From Lindgomyces ingoldianus (lineage: Eukaryota; Ascomycota; Dothideomycetes; Pleosporales; Lindgomycetaceae), in NCBI RefSeq assembly GCF_010093535.1, contig NW_022985210.1, positions 365,048 through 429,047 of the forward strand: 64,000 nucleotides of DNA. Reading direction: 5' to 3'. A program made the position numbers and the translations under genes. Below, in pieces: positions 34,642 to 46,112 of the stretch. Below the pieces are notes generated by a model. That model was not told the DNA's origin, did not search any database, and saw only the letters and a program-made list of their open reading frames with translations. Numbering within the stretch: the first letter of the stretch is position 1; every line of letters begins with the position of its first letter.

Positions 34642-37600
34642 TATTAAATAGGCTCTAACAGCTAGCTGCTTATAGTATAAGCACTTAAGTAGCAAGAGTA
34701 AGAGTGGTGTACAGTGTGCACAGCGTACAAAGTAGGTAAGGTAAGGGCAACATGTTTCTAGTTTTATTACTCTTGTCTTTTCTCTATATAAAGAAAAAGG
34801 GGGATATCTAGATGTTTACACACAAAAGTTTACGCACAAGCATTATATAACAGAGATACGTGGTCCTGCTTGTGCGCAATTGCTTGTATCTAGACTGTGA
34901 CGCTGCTGCTGTGTATAGACACTAGTAACTTTTCTTTTTATCTAAAAAGTTACCTTTTATACATGTTACTTCTCTTTTATCTATGTAGGTTTATTTAATT
35001 ATGTTCTGCCTTTACTTTACCCTATTTATTAAGACTTACTTTAGTAATGCTATATGTTAGAATAAGCTAGTTATGCTATGTAAATAGCTTTTTTTTTTTT
35101 TTTTTTTTTACTTTTTAAGCTCTGCTGTATAATTCCCTAGCTCTTTTCTCTTTTTATATAGTGCTAGCAGTAACAGATTCTTATAATAAGAAAAATAATT
35201 ATATATAATATAAAAAAAATAAAACAAAATAAAAAGAAATAGGCTTTATATAAAGGTGTTATTAGTCTAGTTAGTCTAAAGCATCTTTGCGCATAGGATC
35301 TAGCTAGTCTACAGATGCTTCTATCTAGACAGAGAGGTAGTTAGTTAGAACTAGTAATTAAAGAGCCTAGTTTAGTGTTTTCTTTATATATACATTTACT
35401 AAGTTATTTATACTATTAATTTACTTAATTTTAGTAATTTCCCTTTTTTTATATAATTTGCAGAGTAACATAATGTTAATTATAAGTTACTTTTTACTAG
35501 TAGTGCTTAGCTTAATAAGGTAATTATATAGAAACCTTAAATCTATGTAGATTACTACTAAGATTAGTAGTAGTTTAAGCATTTATATAATTTGCTATAG
35601 AGTTATACTAAAGGTAATTACATTATTAAACTTTTTAACTATTCTATATAGTTTACTAGTAAGAACACTTTTAGTTACTCTTTTACACTTAGTAAAATTC
35701 TAGTGTATAATGTTACTTAGTATTTTAAAGTAGTTACTTTACTTTATATTATCTTTATTACTTAATATAATTAAGAATTTTAGCTATAAGCTAAAGTTTT
35801 TATTATTAGTAAATAATTTATCTATAAAGATAAATAGCTTTACATAATTAAGTTATAATAGTAAGAAAGTAAGACTATGCTTACTATTATCTATCTACTA
35901 TTAGATTTATGTGTTAAGTGTGTTAATGTTATTATGTAAAGGGTCTATAGTTTATGCAGTAATAGATAAGTTAAATGCTACCTCTAGTTAACACATAAAT
36001 GTAATATATACCTCTTTTACATGTTACTTAATATATTATTATGCAGCATTTTTGTTTTTTAAGTTAATTATATAAAAGTAGCTTTCTTATTTTTTTTAAG
36101 TAAAGACTACTATGTTATGTGTAAGTTTAATTTTTTTACTATTAAACTTAATAAGCTACTTCTTTACTAAAATAGTTTTACTTTTTATATAAAACTTTAC
36201 TTTTTATAGTTTTTTTTTTTCTTTTTACATAAAATTTTTTATTATAATGCTTAAAGTGTTATCTGTTTATAAGCTAGTAATACTAAAGGTATACTTTTCT
36301 TTATTAGTAATTAAGAAGTAAGAGTTATATAAAAAAATGTGCATGCGTAGCTTTTTTTTATAGTAGTTATAGTATGTCTTAAACTACTACAGTCCTAATT
36401 TAGTAGCTTTATACAAGAGTTGTACAACCTAGAGTATTGTATTTAGTAGAAAGCTCTAGCGCATCTTCTTTAGTAGCTTTATGTATAGTATGCGCATAAG
36501 CTTATCTATTAATTAAATGTATACTTATGTAATATTACATAGTTTAAAATGCATTTTGTATGTAGCTTTTAGGCTTACTTTTATAGCTAAAAGTAGTTTT
36601 TAGCTTATCTTCTAAATAGTTAGTAACTAAGTAAGATTTTTTTTTTTTTTTATTTAAGTAGCTAGTAAACACTAGGCAGAATTTTTTATATAGTTAGGTT
36701 ATTTTACTTTTTACTTTTTATATAAGGTAGAGGTTAAAAATCTAACTTTTATGCCTTATTAAGTTATATACTATAACCTTAAAAGTGCTATTAGTAATTA
36801 AGGTGTTTATCTTTATATAGTTTAATTTCTTAAATAGTTTTTTAAGTGTAGTAATTACACTATCTATATAAAGCTTAATAGATAAAGCCTAATTATTTTT
36901 TTTTTTTTAGGTTAGAAATACTTAGTCTAGACTTTATGCAGGTTTTCTTTACTTTTTACTTTTTTTAGTATCTATATTTTTCTTTTACACTAGTGCAGTA
37001 TTGCTATTTTAAAAGGCTTAGTTTATAGTAAGCTTTAGTTTTACCTTTATAATATTTTTATAAAGCTGTTTTTTTTTTTTTCTTTAGAAAATTTTTTTAT
37101 ATAAGAATTAGTTTATCTAGGTTATTTATTATAAGTAGGCTGTTTTTTTTTTTTCTTTATAGTATAGTTTAACTTATGTATATTATAGCTTTAGTAGGCT
37201 ATTTTTTTTTTAATAATAATATCTTTTCTTTTAATGCTTTTAATTTTATATAGGCTAGTTTAGCTTTTTTTCTCTCTCTATGCTATAATTTCTAAGCTAA
37301 GAAGAAGGTTAAGAACTTTATGTATTATAAAGCTATTATAAGTGTTAATTACATAATTAATGTTTACTTTTACATAATTTTTTTAAAGTATCTTTATTAC
37401 CTTTTATATAGCGCTTACTTATGTAATAATGTCTAGTAATAGTAAAGAGTTTAGGTTAATTCTTAGGTATGCTCTAAAGACTAGTAGCGTGGGTACTAGA
37501 CTATATAGGCTAGCTATGTTGTTTAGAGCCTTAACTGCTATCTGTAAGATAGCTTTATTATTTGTACAGTTACCTAGCTTAGTCTTTAGGATGTTAAACG

Positions 37601-40600
37601 CTTATTAGAGAGGTGTATGCGCACGCTTAACTTTTCTAACTGCCTAATATGCTTCTATAGGCATCTGCCTACATGTAGCTTCTATAATCTTTGCATAAGC
37701 TTAAAAATTCTTTAAAGCAAAGTTTATACTAGAGTTATACATAATATAGTCTAGAGGTTCTTAATAGGTGTTAATCTAGTATTTGCATAGTGCATCCTAA
37801 GTATCTTATGTAGACATAGATTTTAGGAATGTAGTAGCCTAAAATAATATGTCTGTATTAATAACATGTAGAACATCTTTATTATTAATTTATATAACAT
37901 TAATAACAACTTTATAGTTAAAGTAAGTGTTATTTTTAATTATAAACTTAAATTTTTGTAGGGCCTAGTTATATAATTAGTAGAGGTAGCAGAACTTCTT
38001 AATCTCTTCTAGCACTACAGCATTAATGTTATAGCTAGCGCTAGTTAGCATCTTTTAAAGTCTTTTTATGCAGGGGTGTCTAAATTAGCAGTAAAAGCAG
38101 TAGAGTTTTAATTTAGTAAAAAAAGATATAAATTTTTTTTTACTAATATTAAAAAAAAAGTGTCTTTATTTTTATATAATAAGTATAGTAGTTTTGTCTT
38201 TACATATAATAACATTTAAAATGTTATTAAAGTATACCCTAAGTTAGTTAGCATTTACTAGTAATAGCAGAAATAGTGTTAGAGTTTCTAAGATGTAGTA
38301 TATAACTAGGCTAATTAAGTTCTAGATTTATATAGTACTAATTAATCTTTTTAGTGTCTAGCTTTTAAAGCTAATATTTATTTAGCTAGGTGTTTAATTA
38401 ATTTCTATACATAAGTTTTTTTATATGTACACCTTAAGTTAAGACTTACTAATAGTAGAGATCTTTACTGCGCCTATGTTTTATAGTTTACCTTAGTATA
38501 CTGTACAGTATTAGTTATTAAGAATAAACTGCTTAGCATATTTCTTAGGTTTAATGCTGTAGATGTCCTCTCTTGTTACATAGTGTAAATAAGTAGTAAA
38601 GGTAAAGTAGTTAATAGCTTTTTTAGTATTTTTACTCTCCTATTTTATTTTCTTTATATTATGTAAATTATTTTTTTTTTTAGAGTAACTTTTAAAGTTT
38701 TAGATGTACAAAGTAATAGCTTTATATAATAAAGTGTTATTATAGAAATTTTTATATAAGGCAACATACTAGTTCTTTACTTATGTATAGTTATTATAAA
38801 AGTAGTTTAATAACTAACATCTTTTTTTATAGCAGACAAAGCACTTTTTTATCTATATATAGTTGTCTCTAAATTATAGCCTAAACCTAGATAAAGATCT
38901 TTTATGTTATTTTTTTCTATATAAAGAGAAGCTTTTTTCTTATTATGTAGACTCTTATTATATAAAGTTATATTAGTAGTTTATATAGTATATATTAGGC
39001 AGTTTTTAGAGGTATTAGTTTACTTTTTAATCTATAGTAACTTAAAGTAATGCTTATAAGTTGCTAAATAAGGCTTTGCATAAAGGCTTAATAGTAAACA
39101 TAGCATGTTCTAGTTCTAGTTATTCTTAACAAGCTTATATAATAGTAGTGTGCAGTAAAACATCTTTTTAAAATTTTATTTTTAGTGCCTTTTATATAAG
39201 TGTAAGCTTATTAATTATTATTTTAAGAACTTTATGTAAACTTTTATTAAAGTTTTTTTATTAGCATTATGTAAAAGTTATTATTGTCTAGTCTGTCTAG
39301 TACTAGCTATAGTTTACATTAGTGTTAAAGTAACTACTTAAAGTGTTGTATAAATGCTTCTAGTTATGTCTAGGGCTTATGTTGTATATATAGTACATAT
39401 TTGCCTAACTTTTTAGGATATTTAGAAAGATGTTTATGTACTAAGTTTTCTAGATATCTAGCTATTAACATAAATTAATAAAAATCTTTATTTTATTTAT
39501 AAAAATATTATATAGTTAACTTATATAGTTATTATTTTTTTTTATGCTTTTTAAAATTATATAATTTTATTTACTAAGAGTTTTTCTTTAGCAGTTTCTT
39601 TTTAGAGTAGAAGTTTGTACAGGTTATAATGTAGTATAGATTGTGCAGGTGGTATTAGTAGTGCATACACTACTGCAGGCAGTGGTGTGTACAATTAAGG
39701 GTGTGGAGTAGGCGTTAGGTAGGGTGGCATGTATTGTTTGTACAGTAATTAGTGTAGTGCTAGCTAAGGTGTAAAAGCAGGTAATGCTAGTATATTTAGT
39801 GTTAATAGCAGCATTATGTTTAGTCTGCTTCTGTGCAGAGCCTTATATAGTAATAAGAGTTATATATAAAGCCTTTTTAGTGTAATTACTTTTTTTTATG
39901 CTATATTATACAGCTTCTAGGCTTAGGTACCTTTAGTGCCTAGCTATAGTGTAATTCTCTTGTCCTCTAGCACTTATATAAGCTCCTTTTTAAATGTATA
40001 GCTAAGTGCTAAGAAGTCTTATAGTGTTTATTTTTTAAAATCTTTTATATATGCACTTAGAAAAGTAGCGCCCTTCTAAGTTATTATATATAAATTAGTA
40101 ATTATATAACTTATATATAATTAAGTTTATAGGCTTATTAGAGCTTTTAACATGTTAATCTTGTTATTCTAGTACTCTAGGCTAGTCTTATTTTGTAGTA
40201 TTACCTCTAATATCCCTATGTCTTTTATAAGTTATTTATATAATAGAAATTATTCCTTATTCTTTTTATTATTACATAGAGTTGTTAGTTGCTAATAAGA
40301 TTTTATTATAATAGTATAGTTAATTACTTTTCTAGTAGATTACGCAGGTACTGCTGTTATCTAGCTGCTAGGTTGTGCAGCTTTAATAGCTTTAGTGTGC
40401 GCCTTATACTATCTCCTCTTTACTTTGTACAGTAGCAGAGCTTGCTGTGCAATGTAAAGAATTAATGTGCTATTATCTAGCTACTAGGTTGTGCAGCTTT
40501 AGTAGCTTTAGTGTGTGTTTTACACTATCTCCTCTTTACTTTGTATAGTAGCAGAGCTTGCTGTACAATGCAAAGAATTAATCTGCTATTTTAAAAGATA

Positions 40601-41029
40601 GGTAACTAAATAAAGTACCTTATAAAGCGTAAGTACTCTACTATTACTCTTTCTAAAAGATAAGTAATAAAATAAAGTACTTTATAAAGTGTAGGTACTT
40701 TATTATTACTCTTGCTAATTTATAGTTAATTAAATTAACTACTAATTAGTGTTAAATAAGCTCTAACAGCTAGCTACTTATAGTATAAGCACTTAAGTAG
40801 TAAAAGTAAGAGTAGTGTATAGTGTGCACAGCGTACAAAGTAGGTAAAGTAAGGGCAACATATTTCTAGTTTTATTGCTCTTGTCTTTTCTCTATATAGA
40901 GGAAAAGGGGGATATCTAGATGTTTACGCACAGAGGTTCGCGCACAAGCATCATGTGATAGAGATACGTAGTCCTGCTCGTGCGCGATCGCTTGTATCTA
41001 GACTGTGACGCTGCTGCTGTGTACAGACA
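34642..41029 (-). mobile_element. Ty1/copia copy C, inserted in copy B in opposite orientation
   Basis: 280-bp LTRs at 34642-34921 (3' LTR) and 40750-41029 (5' LTR), with a perfect target duplication CTTAT (34637-34641 and 41030-41034). All coding relics are on the minus strand: integrase at about 37160-37560, RT and RNase H at about 35400-36700. The copy-specific TCACAGTCTAGATAC in both LTRs confirms that they are a pair. Together with copy B this makes a roughly 6-kb inverted repeat. Confidence 0.94.
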
Positions 41030-41836
41030 CTTATTTTTTTTTATTTTTTATTTTTTTTATATTATATGCACTTATTTTTCTTATTATAAGGATCTGTTAC
41101 TGCTAGCACTGTATAAAAAAAGAAAAGAGCTAGGGGATTATATAGCAGAGCTTAGAAAGTAAAAGATAAAAAAAAAAAAGCTATTTATATAGTATAACTA
41201 GCCTATTCTAACACACAGCATTACTAAGGCAAGTTTTAATAAATAAGGTAAAGTAAAAGTAGAATATAATTAAATAGACTTATACAGACAGAAAGGAGGT
41301 AACGTGTATAGAAGGTAACTCTTTAAATAAAAAGAAAAGTTGCTAGTGTTTATACATAGCAGCAGTGTTGCAGCCTAGATATAAGCAATTGCGCACAAGC
41401 AGAATCACATATCTATGTTACATAATGCTTATGTGTAAACCTCTGTGCGTAAACATCTAGATATCCCCTTTTTCCTCTGTATAGAGAAAAGATAAAAGTA
41501 ATAGAACTAGAAACATGTTGCTCTTACTTTACCTACCTTGTACGCTGTGCACACTATACACTACTCTTACTCTTGCTACTTAAGTGCTTATACTACAAGC
41601 AGCTAGCTGTTAGAGCCTATTTAACACTATATCTAATATTTTTTTTAGCGCGTCTAAGTAGTGTTGTTAGGAATGCATTAGTGTAAGAAAAGTAGTTTAG
41701 TAGAGTCTTAGGAAAAGTAAGTAACTTAGGTGTATAAGCAACTTGCTTGTAAAGTACGTTACTAGGAGTTTTTTAATAGTAAAAAAGTCTTAGGGAAGTA
41801 AAGGGTGTAAAAAGAAAAGATAGAGTAAAAAGGTTA

Positions 41837-42115
41837 TGTTACAGTTAGCATGCTGAAGCTACAAGCAAGAAGTAGTGTAACTCAACTAGATTAAACTAAT
41901 GAGCAGAAGAGCTGCTCTGCGAGTTTAAATATACATGTGTCGGCATGCTCAAGCTACAACCAAGAGGTGGTGTAACTCAACTAGATTAAACTAAGGAGCA
42001 GAGGAGCTGCTCTGCGAGTTTAAATATACATGTATGCCCTCAGCTGAGGCGCTACTCGTTGTGCAAGCGAGGGAGCTTGAGTCGCAGAGCATGTGACGCG
42101 GTACGCGACGTCACA
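41837..42115. mobile_element. Solo LTR with internal 95-bp duplication
   Basis: The 279-bp block starts TGTTACAG and ends CGTCACA, with GGTTA on both sides (41832-41836 and 42116-42120). It contains two 95-bp direct repeats. Little RIP damage in the right third (GACGCGGTACGCGACGTCAC). Confidence 0.8.
41848..42034. repeat. Two 95-bp direct repeats
   Basis: Units start at 41848 and 41943 (GCATGCT[G/C]AAGCTACAA...) and share GTGTAACTCAACTAGATTAA and TGCTCTGCGAGTTTAAATAT. A GAGCAG..CTGCTC stem lies in each. The second unit is less RIP-damaged. Confidence 0.9.
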
Positions 42116-42263
42116 GGTTATATAATACTTCTTTTTCTTATAATAGAGTAACAGAAGCGTATAGTTCTTTATATAATCTAGTAGAAAGTAGAGTAAAAAG
42201 GAGAAAGTTAGTAAAGAAAGCATATAGTAGAAAAAGTAATATAACTAATTAGCTTTAGGCTTT

Positions 42264-42330
42264 TTAAAATACTACAGCAGTTTAGAAATAATCTATAAAA
42301 GCAAAGCTTGCTTAGAGTACGCTGTTATTT
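42264..42330. repeat. Repeat X fragment (copy 1)
   Basis: AAAATACTACAGCAG through AAGCAAAGCTTGCTTAGAG, about 65 bp of the start of repeat X also seen at 49613, 50109 and 61864. Confidence 0.75.
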
Positions 42331-42375
42331 CACACTTTAAAAACCTTGCAGGAAATTATTTTATAACATACACTA

Positions 42376-43688
42376 ACGTACACTACAGGCGAGTTACTTA
42401 CACACCTAAGTTAATTACTTTTACTAAAACTTTACTAAACTACTTTTTTTATACTAATGCATTTCTAACAACACTTTTTAAATGTGCTAAAAGAATGTTA
42501 GATACAGCTTACACTTTAAGCTTTTAAATAAAATATAATACTTTTAAAGCAACATGCTGTAGCTATATATAAAGTTTCTTAAAAAATAATAAATAACTAA
42601 CATACTAAAAAACTATTATAAGCTAATTCTACAGCTAACTTATAAAGGCTAAGTAATAATAAAGAGTAGGTAATTATTAATTATATACTTAAGCTATATA
42701 TGTAAGGATTTTTCTCTTAGGTAGTAGCTATAGCTAATATAGCTAATCTTTTATACGCTAGGCATAATCTAGGCTATGTTAGCGTAAACTATCTTAGTAT
42801 ATTTATAAAGTGTTATTTAAAGCTTAATATAAAGTTTTAAGTATAAGTATAGTTAGTAGATATTTAGCCTATTATAAAGCCTATCTTATTAAAGTTATAT
42901 ATGTTGTTATTCTAGATGCTATACTTAGCTTTAATCTTCTTTATAAGGTTAAACTAGCTTTAAATTACTTTAGAATTCTTATAAAATGCTTTTTTATAGT
43001 TATAACTATACTTAAACTTTACTTTTAGCTTTAGATAACACTTTATAAACATACTAAGCTACTTTATGCTAACATAGTGTAAATTACGCTTAGCGTGTAA
43101 AGAATTAGCTATATTAGCTACAGCTACTAGCTAAGAGGAAAATTCTTGCGCATATAGCTTAACTATGTGCTTAATAATTACCTGCTCTTTATTATTACCT
43201 AGCCTTTATAGGTTAGCTATAGAGTTAGCATATAAAAGCTGTCTAGTGTGTTAGTTATTTATTATTTTTAAGAGACTCTGTACATAGCTGCAGCATGTTG
43301 CTTTAAGAGTGTTATGTTTTATTTAAAAGCCTAAAGTGTAAGTGTGAAGCTATGTAGAGCACTAGAGGCATAAGGAACTAGATTAAATTCATTGCCAGAG
43401 GAGTCCTTTGTAGGAGTCTATATATATGCGAATAAGTAGGTGAGTCTTAGCAATATACTATGGTGAGATGCATGCGACTATGGTGACGACGCATCCGACG
43501 CATCCGATCATGATGACGACGCACCTGACTATTGTGTGACTACTGCAAACGGTAAGCTATATCTAACATTCTTTTAGCATGTCTAAGTAGCGTTGTTAGA
43601 AATGCATTAGTGTAAGAAAAGTATTGTAGTAGAGTCTTAGTAAAAGTAAGTAACTTAGGTGTGTAAGCGACTCGCCTGTAGTGTACGT
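42376..43688. mobile_element. Foldback Fot1-derived element (iv), complete ends
   Basis: Both TIRs are present (ACGTACACTACAGGCGAG at the left, mirror CTCGCCTGTAGTGTACGT at the right), with TA on each side (42374-42375 and 43689-43690). The short left arm reads forward to about 42852. The breakpoint follows, then the longer arm inverted to 43688, interrupted by a solo LTR (43343-43551). Without that insertion it is about 1.1 kb. It has no catalytic domain, so it is non-autonomous. Confidence 0.82.
43343..43551. mobile_element. Solo LTR with CATCCGAC internal repeats (copy 2)
   Basis: 209 bp, related along its whole length to 9355-9584, with target duplication GTAAG (43338-43342 and 43552-43556). 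The CATCCGAC-type repeat number differs from copy 1. Confidence 0.8.
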
Positions 43689-43690
43689 TA

Positions 43691-44318
43691 GTAGAAGAAC
43701 AAGACTATATTCTTACTAGCAATTATGATAATTGCTAGTTTTTGCTGTAATTACTATATAAGAGAGCGATTATAGCAATTACATGCTTAGAATAGCAATT
43801 GCACTATACATGCCTAAGTTATCACGTACTCCCCGTTGGCTGTGCCTCTACCAGCGTCGGTCCATCCTTCTTCTGTAGGGTTAGAGGCTCGGCATGTTCC
43901 TCTAGCCCAACTAGTAGTTGTAACACAGTACTTCTAACATCTTGTTAGACTTAACTATGTTAATATATTTATTATACTCTAGCTTTAACTTAAGCTTCAC
44001 AGGGTATAAAGAACCTCTAGCGTTATTAGACAGCACGCTATAGACACAGACACTTATATTAGAACTCTATATAGTTCTCTTAAACTCTGCTGTGTCTTCT
44101 AAAGCTATCTTCGCGTACTTTAGCATAATGTAGTCTTTTACGCTTTTAAATAACATATATTTTATATAAAAGCTTAGCTTTAGATTAAACAAATTAATTT
44201 AAAGTAAACCTAATTCAACATGTCTAAAGCTCTTTGTATACTCCCATCTTAAAGCCGTCTCCTATGGTTCTCCTATGCTTAAATAATATAATTGTAGGGA
44301 CAGATTCAAGCTCCACCA
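43691..44318. other. Transition from repeats to gene island
   Basis: AT-rich DNA with short palindromes (TAGCAATTATGATAATTGCT at about 43718) and a GC-richer patch at 43825-43920. No coding potential seen. Ordinary GC begins about 20-30 bp before the ankyrin gene's stop codon. Confidence 0.45.
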
Positions 44319-46112
44319 TCACCTTGCTCCTGATCTTCTTTGGTGTGGTAGCAGGGCGGCCCGCTGGGTTGTTGACGTCGGGGTCCTCAGCCCTACGTTG
44401 ATATCACGTGTCGGCAACTCCGCCAACTGAAACGATGAACCGGGAAGCTCATATATCGGTACATTCGAGACCTGTTGCGGCCATGTGGGAGGATCAGGCG
44501 CATTCGACTTTGCTATATTGGGGTCTGGATTGACTGCATTTAATCCATATAATGTTCCTGACCCAGAACCTCGTTGGAGTGGTCGGTGCGAGCGGGCCTC
44601 TGGTACTACTACGTTGTCCAATAGCAGTTGTGCCACCACTCCGTGCTGGTTTGAGACCGCGCCCTGTAGTGCCGTCCGTCCCATACTGTCCTTCGTCATA
44701 ACGTTGGCTCCATGCTGCAACAGGTGTCGCACCACAGCCTCGTGCCCTTTTTCCGCTGCCAGCTGTAGCGCTGTCCGCCCCGTGTCACTTCGTGCTTCGA
44801 GGTCTGCCCCCATTTCAACTAGCTGACGTACTACAGCCGATTGTCCGTTGAAAGCCGCAACATGCAGTGCAGTAAATCCAGAAGGTCCACGTACCTCGAC
44901 GACGCGGTGTTTCTTGAGCAAAATCTGGACCACCGACTCTTGCCCGTTGTAAGCTGCTATATGAAGCGGAGTGGATCCGGAGGGATCCTTGACATGGACA
45001 TCAACACCTTTCTCCAGTAGCAGCTGTACAACTGCCGTGTGACCGGTGCGGGCTGCACTATGTAGCGGAGTTCGTCCCTCACTCGACTTTACCGAAGGAT
45101 CTGCACCATTGTCCAGAAGCACTCGAACTACTGTTTCGTGACCGCAGTCGGTTGCCAGGTGCAGCGCTGTACATCCGGACGAACCCTCGTAGTTGACATC
45201 CACGCCCAAATCTAAGAGCGCCTTTATCTTCTTCGCGTCTCCTTTCTTGGCGGCACGGTGTAACTCGGTGTTGGATTTAAAAAGTTTGAAAAATATGGAT
45301 CCCATGTGTGCACGTGGTACCTTCTTGGTTTTGTCAGATAGTGATGGTGCGAACTGCGACTTGGATATCACCGACACGGTGTCACAATCAAGTTCACTAT
45401 ATGGTTCACCCTGACCCGTGCGAAAGTTGTAGACAGATACACCTTCGGAGGTTTGAGTATATATGGACTTCGTGTCAGCGTAAAGTTGTTCCCAATGAGG
45501 TTGACCGTATGCACCAGGCTGACTGGAACTCGGGGCATTTATTGAATCCCTTCTGTCGAAGTGGCCAAGAAAAGTGTCATTTTGGAGGAGCTGCCGAACT
45601 TCCACAGTAGAATTTCTAAATGTTATCAGCGTTGCTTCAAGCGTACGAAGCTTGAGACCTGGAGATTTCTATTACCTTTGTGCTGCCGCAATCAGCAAGG
45701 TGACATCCATTAACTGCCTCTGAGTTTGCTGCAGAAGTCCTTTTATCAGTACTTCGTCGCATGAATGCGTCATGCTCCAGGTGCGAGGGCTTTTTCCCGT
45801 GCTTGCTTGATTTCGCACACATTTCCCCACTTCTTCCTCCAACCTAGAAGTCGTAAAGTAGCAGCAATTCTGCGCGCTCTTTAAAGCTTCGGCAAGCTGG
45901 CTCCGTGAAATGACACGTGAGAAGAGGGCATGAGGTTGGGTGAGCAGTAACTGGATGTCCATCAATGCACCGCTAATGGCTAGGGATTCAGCACTGATGG
46001 ATGATGTTGTCGGTGCTGCATTATATCTTTCAGTCACATCCTTTATCGCTTTTGCAATGTTCGAGTAAAAGAGGAGAGATGATGCCGCCGGGTCCGTCGA
46101 TCGCGGATCCAT
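44319..46112 (-). CDS. HeLo-like/ankyrin repeat protein (2 exons)
   Basis: Exons 46112-45676 and 45615-44319 on the minus strand. They are joined over a 60-bp intron (donor GTAATA, branch CTGATAAC, acceptor TTTAG) that restores the frame as AAAQ-R-NSTVEV. Total 577 residues. Residues 1-145 form a helical domain whose layout (hydrophobic start, AIKDVTERYNAAPTTSSISAE, then a Leu-rich helix) resembles the N-termini of fungal STAND/NOD proteins (HeLo-like group). This assignment is inference. Residues about 261-480 are seven ankyrin repeats (repeated TALHLA, TPLHSAA, TPLHIAA, TALHVAA, TALQLAA cores). The C-terminus is Ser/Pro/Arg-rich and unstructured. No NACHT or NB-ARC nucleotide-binding domain lies between the two parts. 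Ankyrin repeats mediate protein binding; fungal HeLo-type domains are linked to incompatibility and cell death, but that role is not shown here. The gene is undamaged despite lying some 30 bp from RIP-affected DNA. Confidence 0.92.

Larger units (their letters stand above)
28594..41626 (+). mobile_element. Ty1/copia copy B, split by copy C
   Basis: 5' LTR 28594-28873 and 3' LTR 41347-41626 (280 bp each), with a perfect target duplication CTATA (28589-28593 and 41627-41631). Interior 28874-34641 continues at 41030-41346 after the inserted copy C. Integrase relic at about 32290-32740 and RNase H at about 34040-34260 parallel copy A at high similarity but carry different stops. The leader region has three tandem units instead of two, which accounts for most of its extra length. 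Confidence 0.93.
27883..41759. mobile_element. Foldback Fot1-derived element (iii), host of copia B and C
   Basis: Left end truncated. The long arm (about 27883-28245) reads the transposase N-terminus up to the breakpoint CTACTAAC|TATACTTAT (about 28243). The short inverted arm runs 28246-28593 and, after the copia insertion, 41627-41759. It ends GTAAAGTACGT followed by TA. Frames are RIP-dead. Confidence 0.7.

Noticed and set aside
44160..44330. tRNA or other small RNA gene near the island border
   Set aside because: No paired A- and B-box or cloverleaf could be made out by eye here or elsewhere in the window; a covariance-model scan would be decisive.
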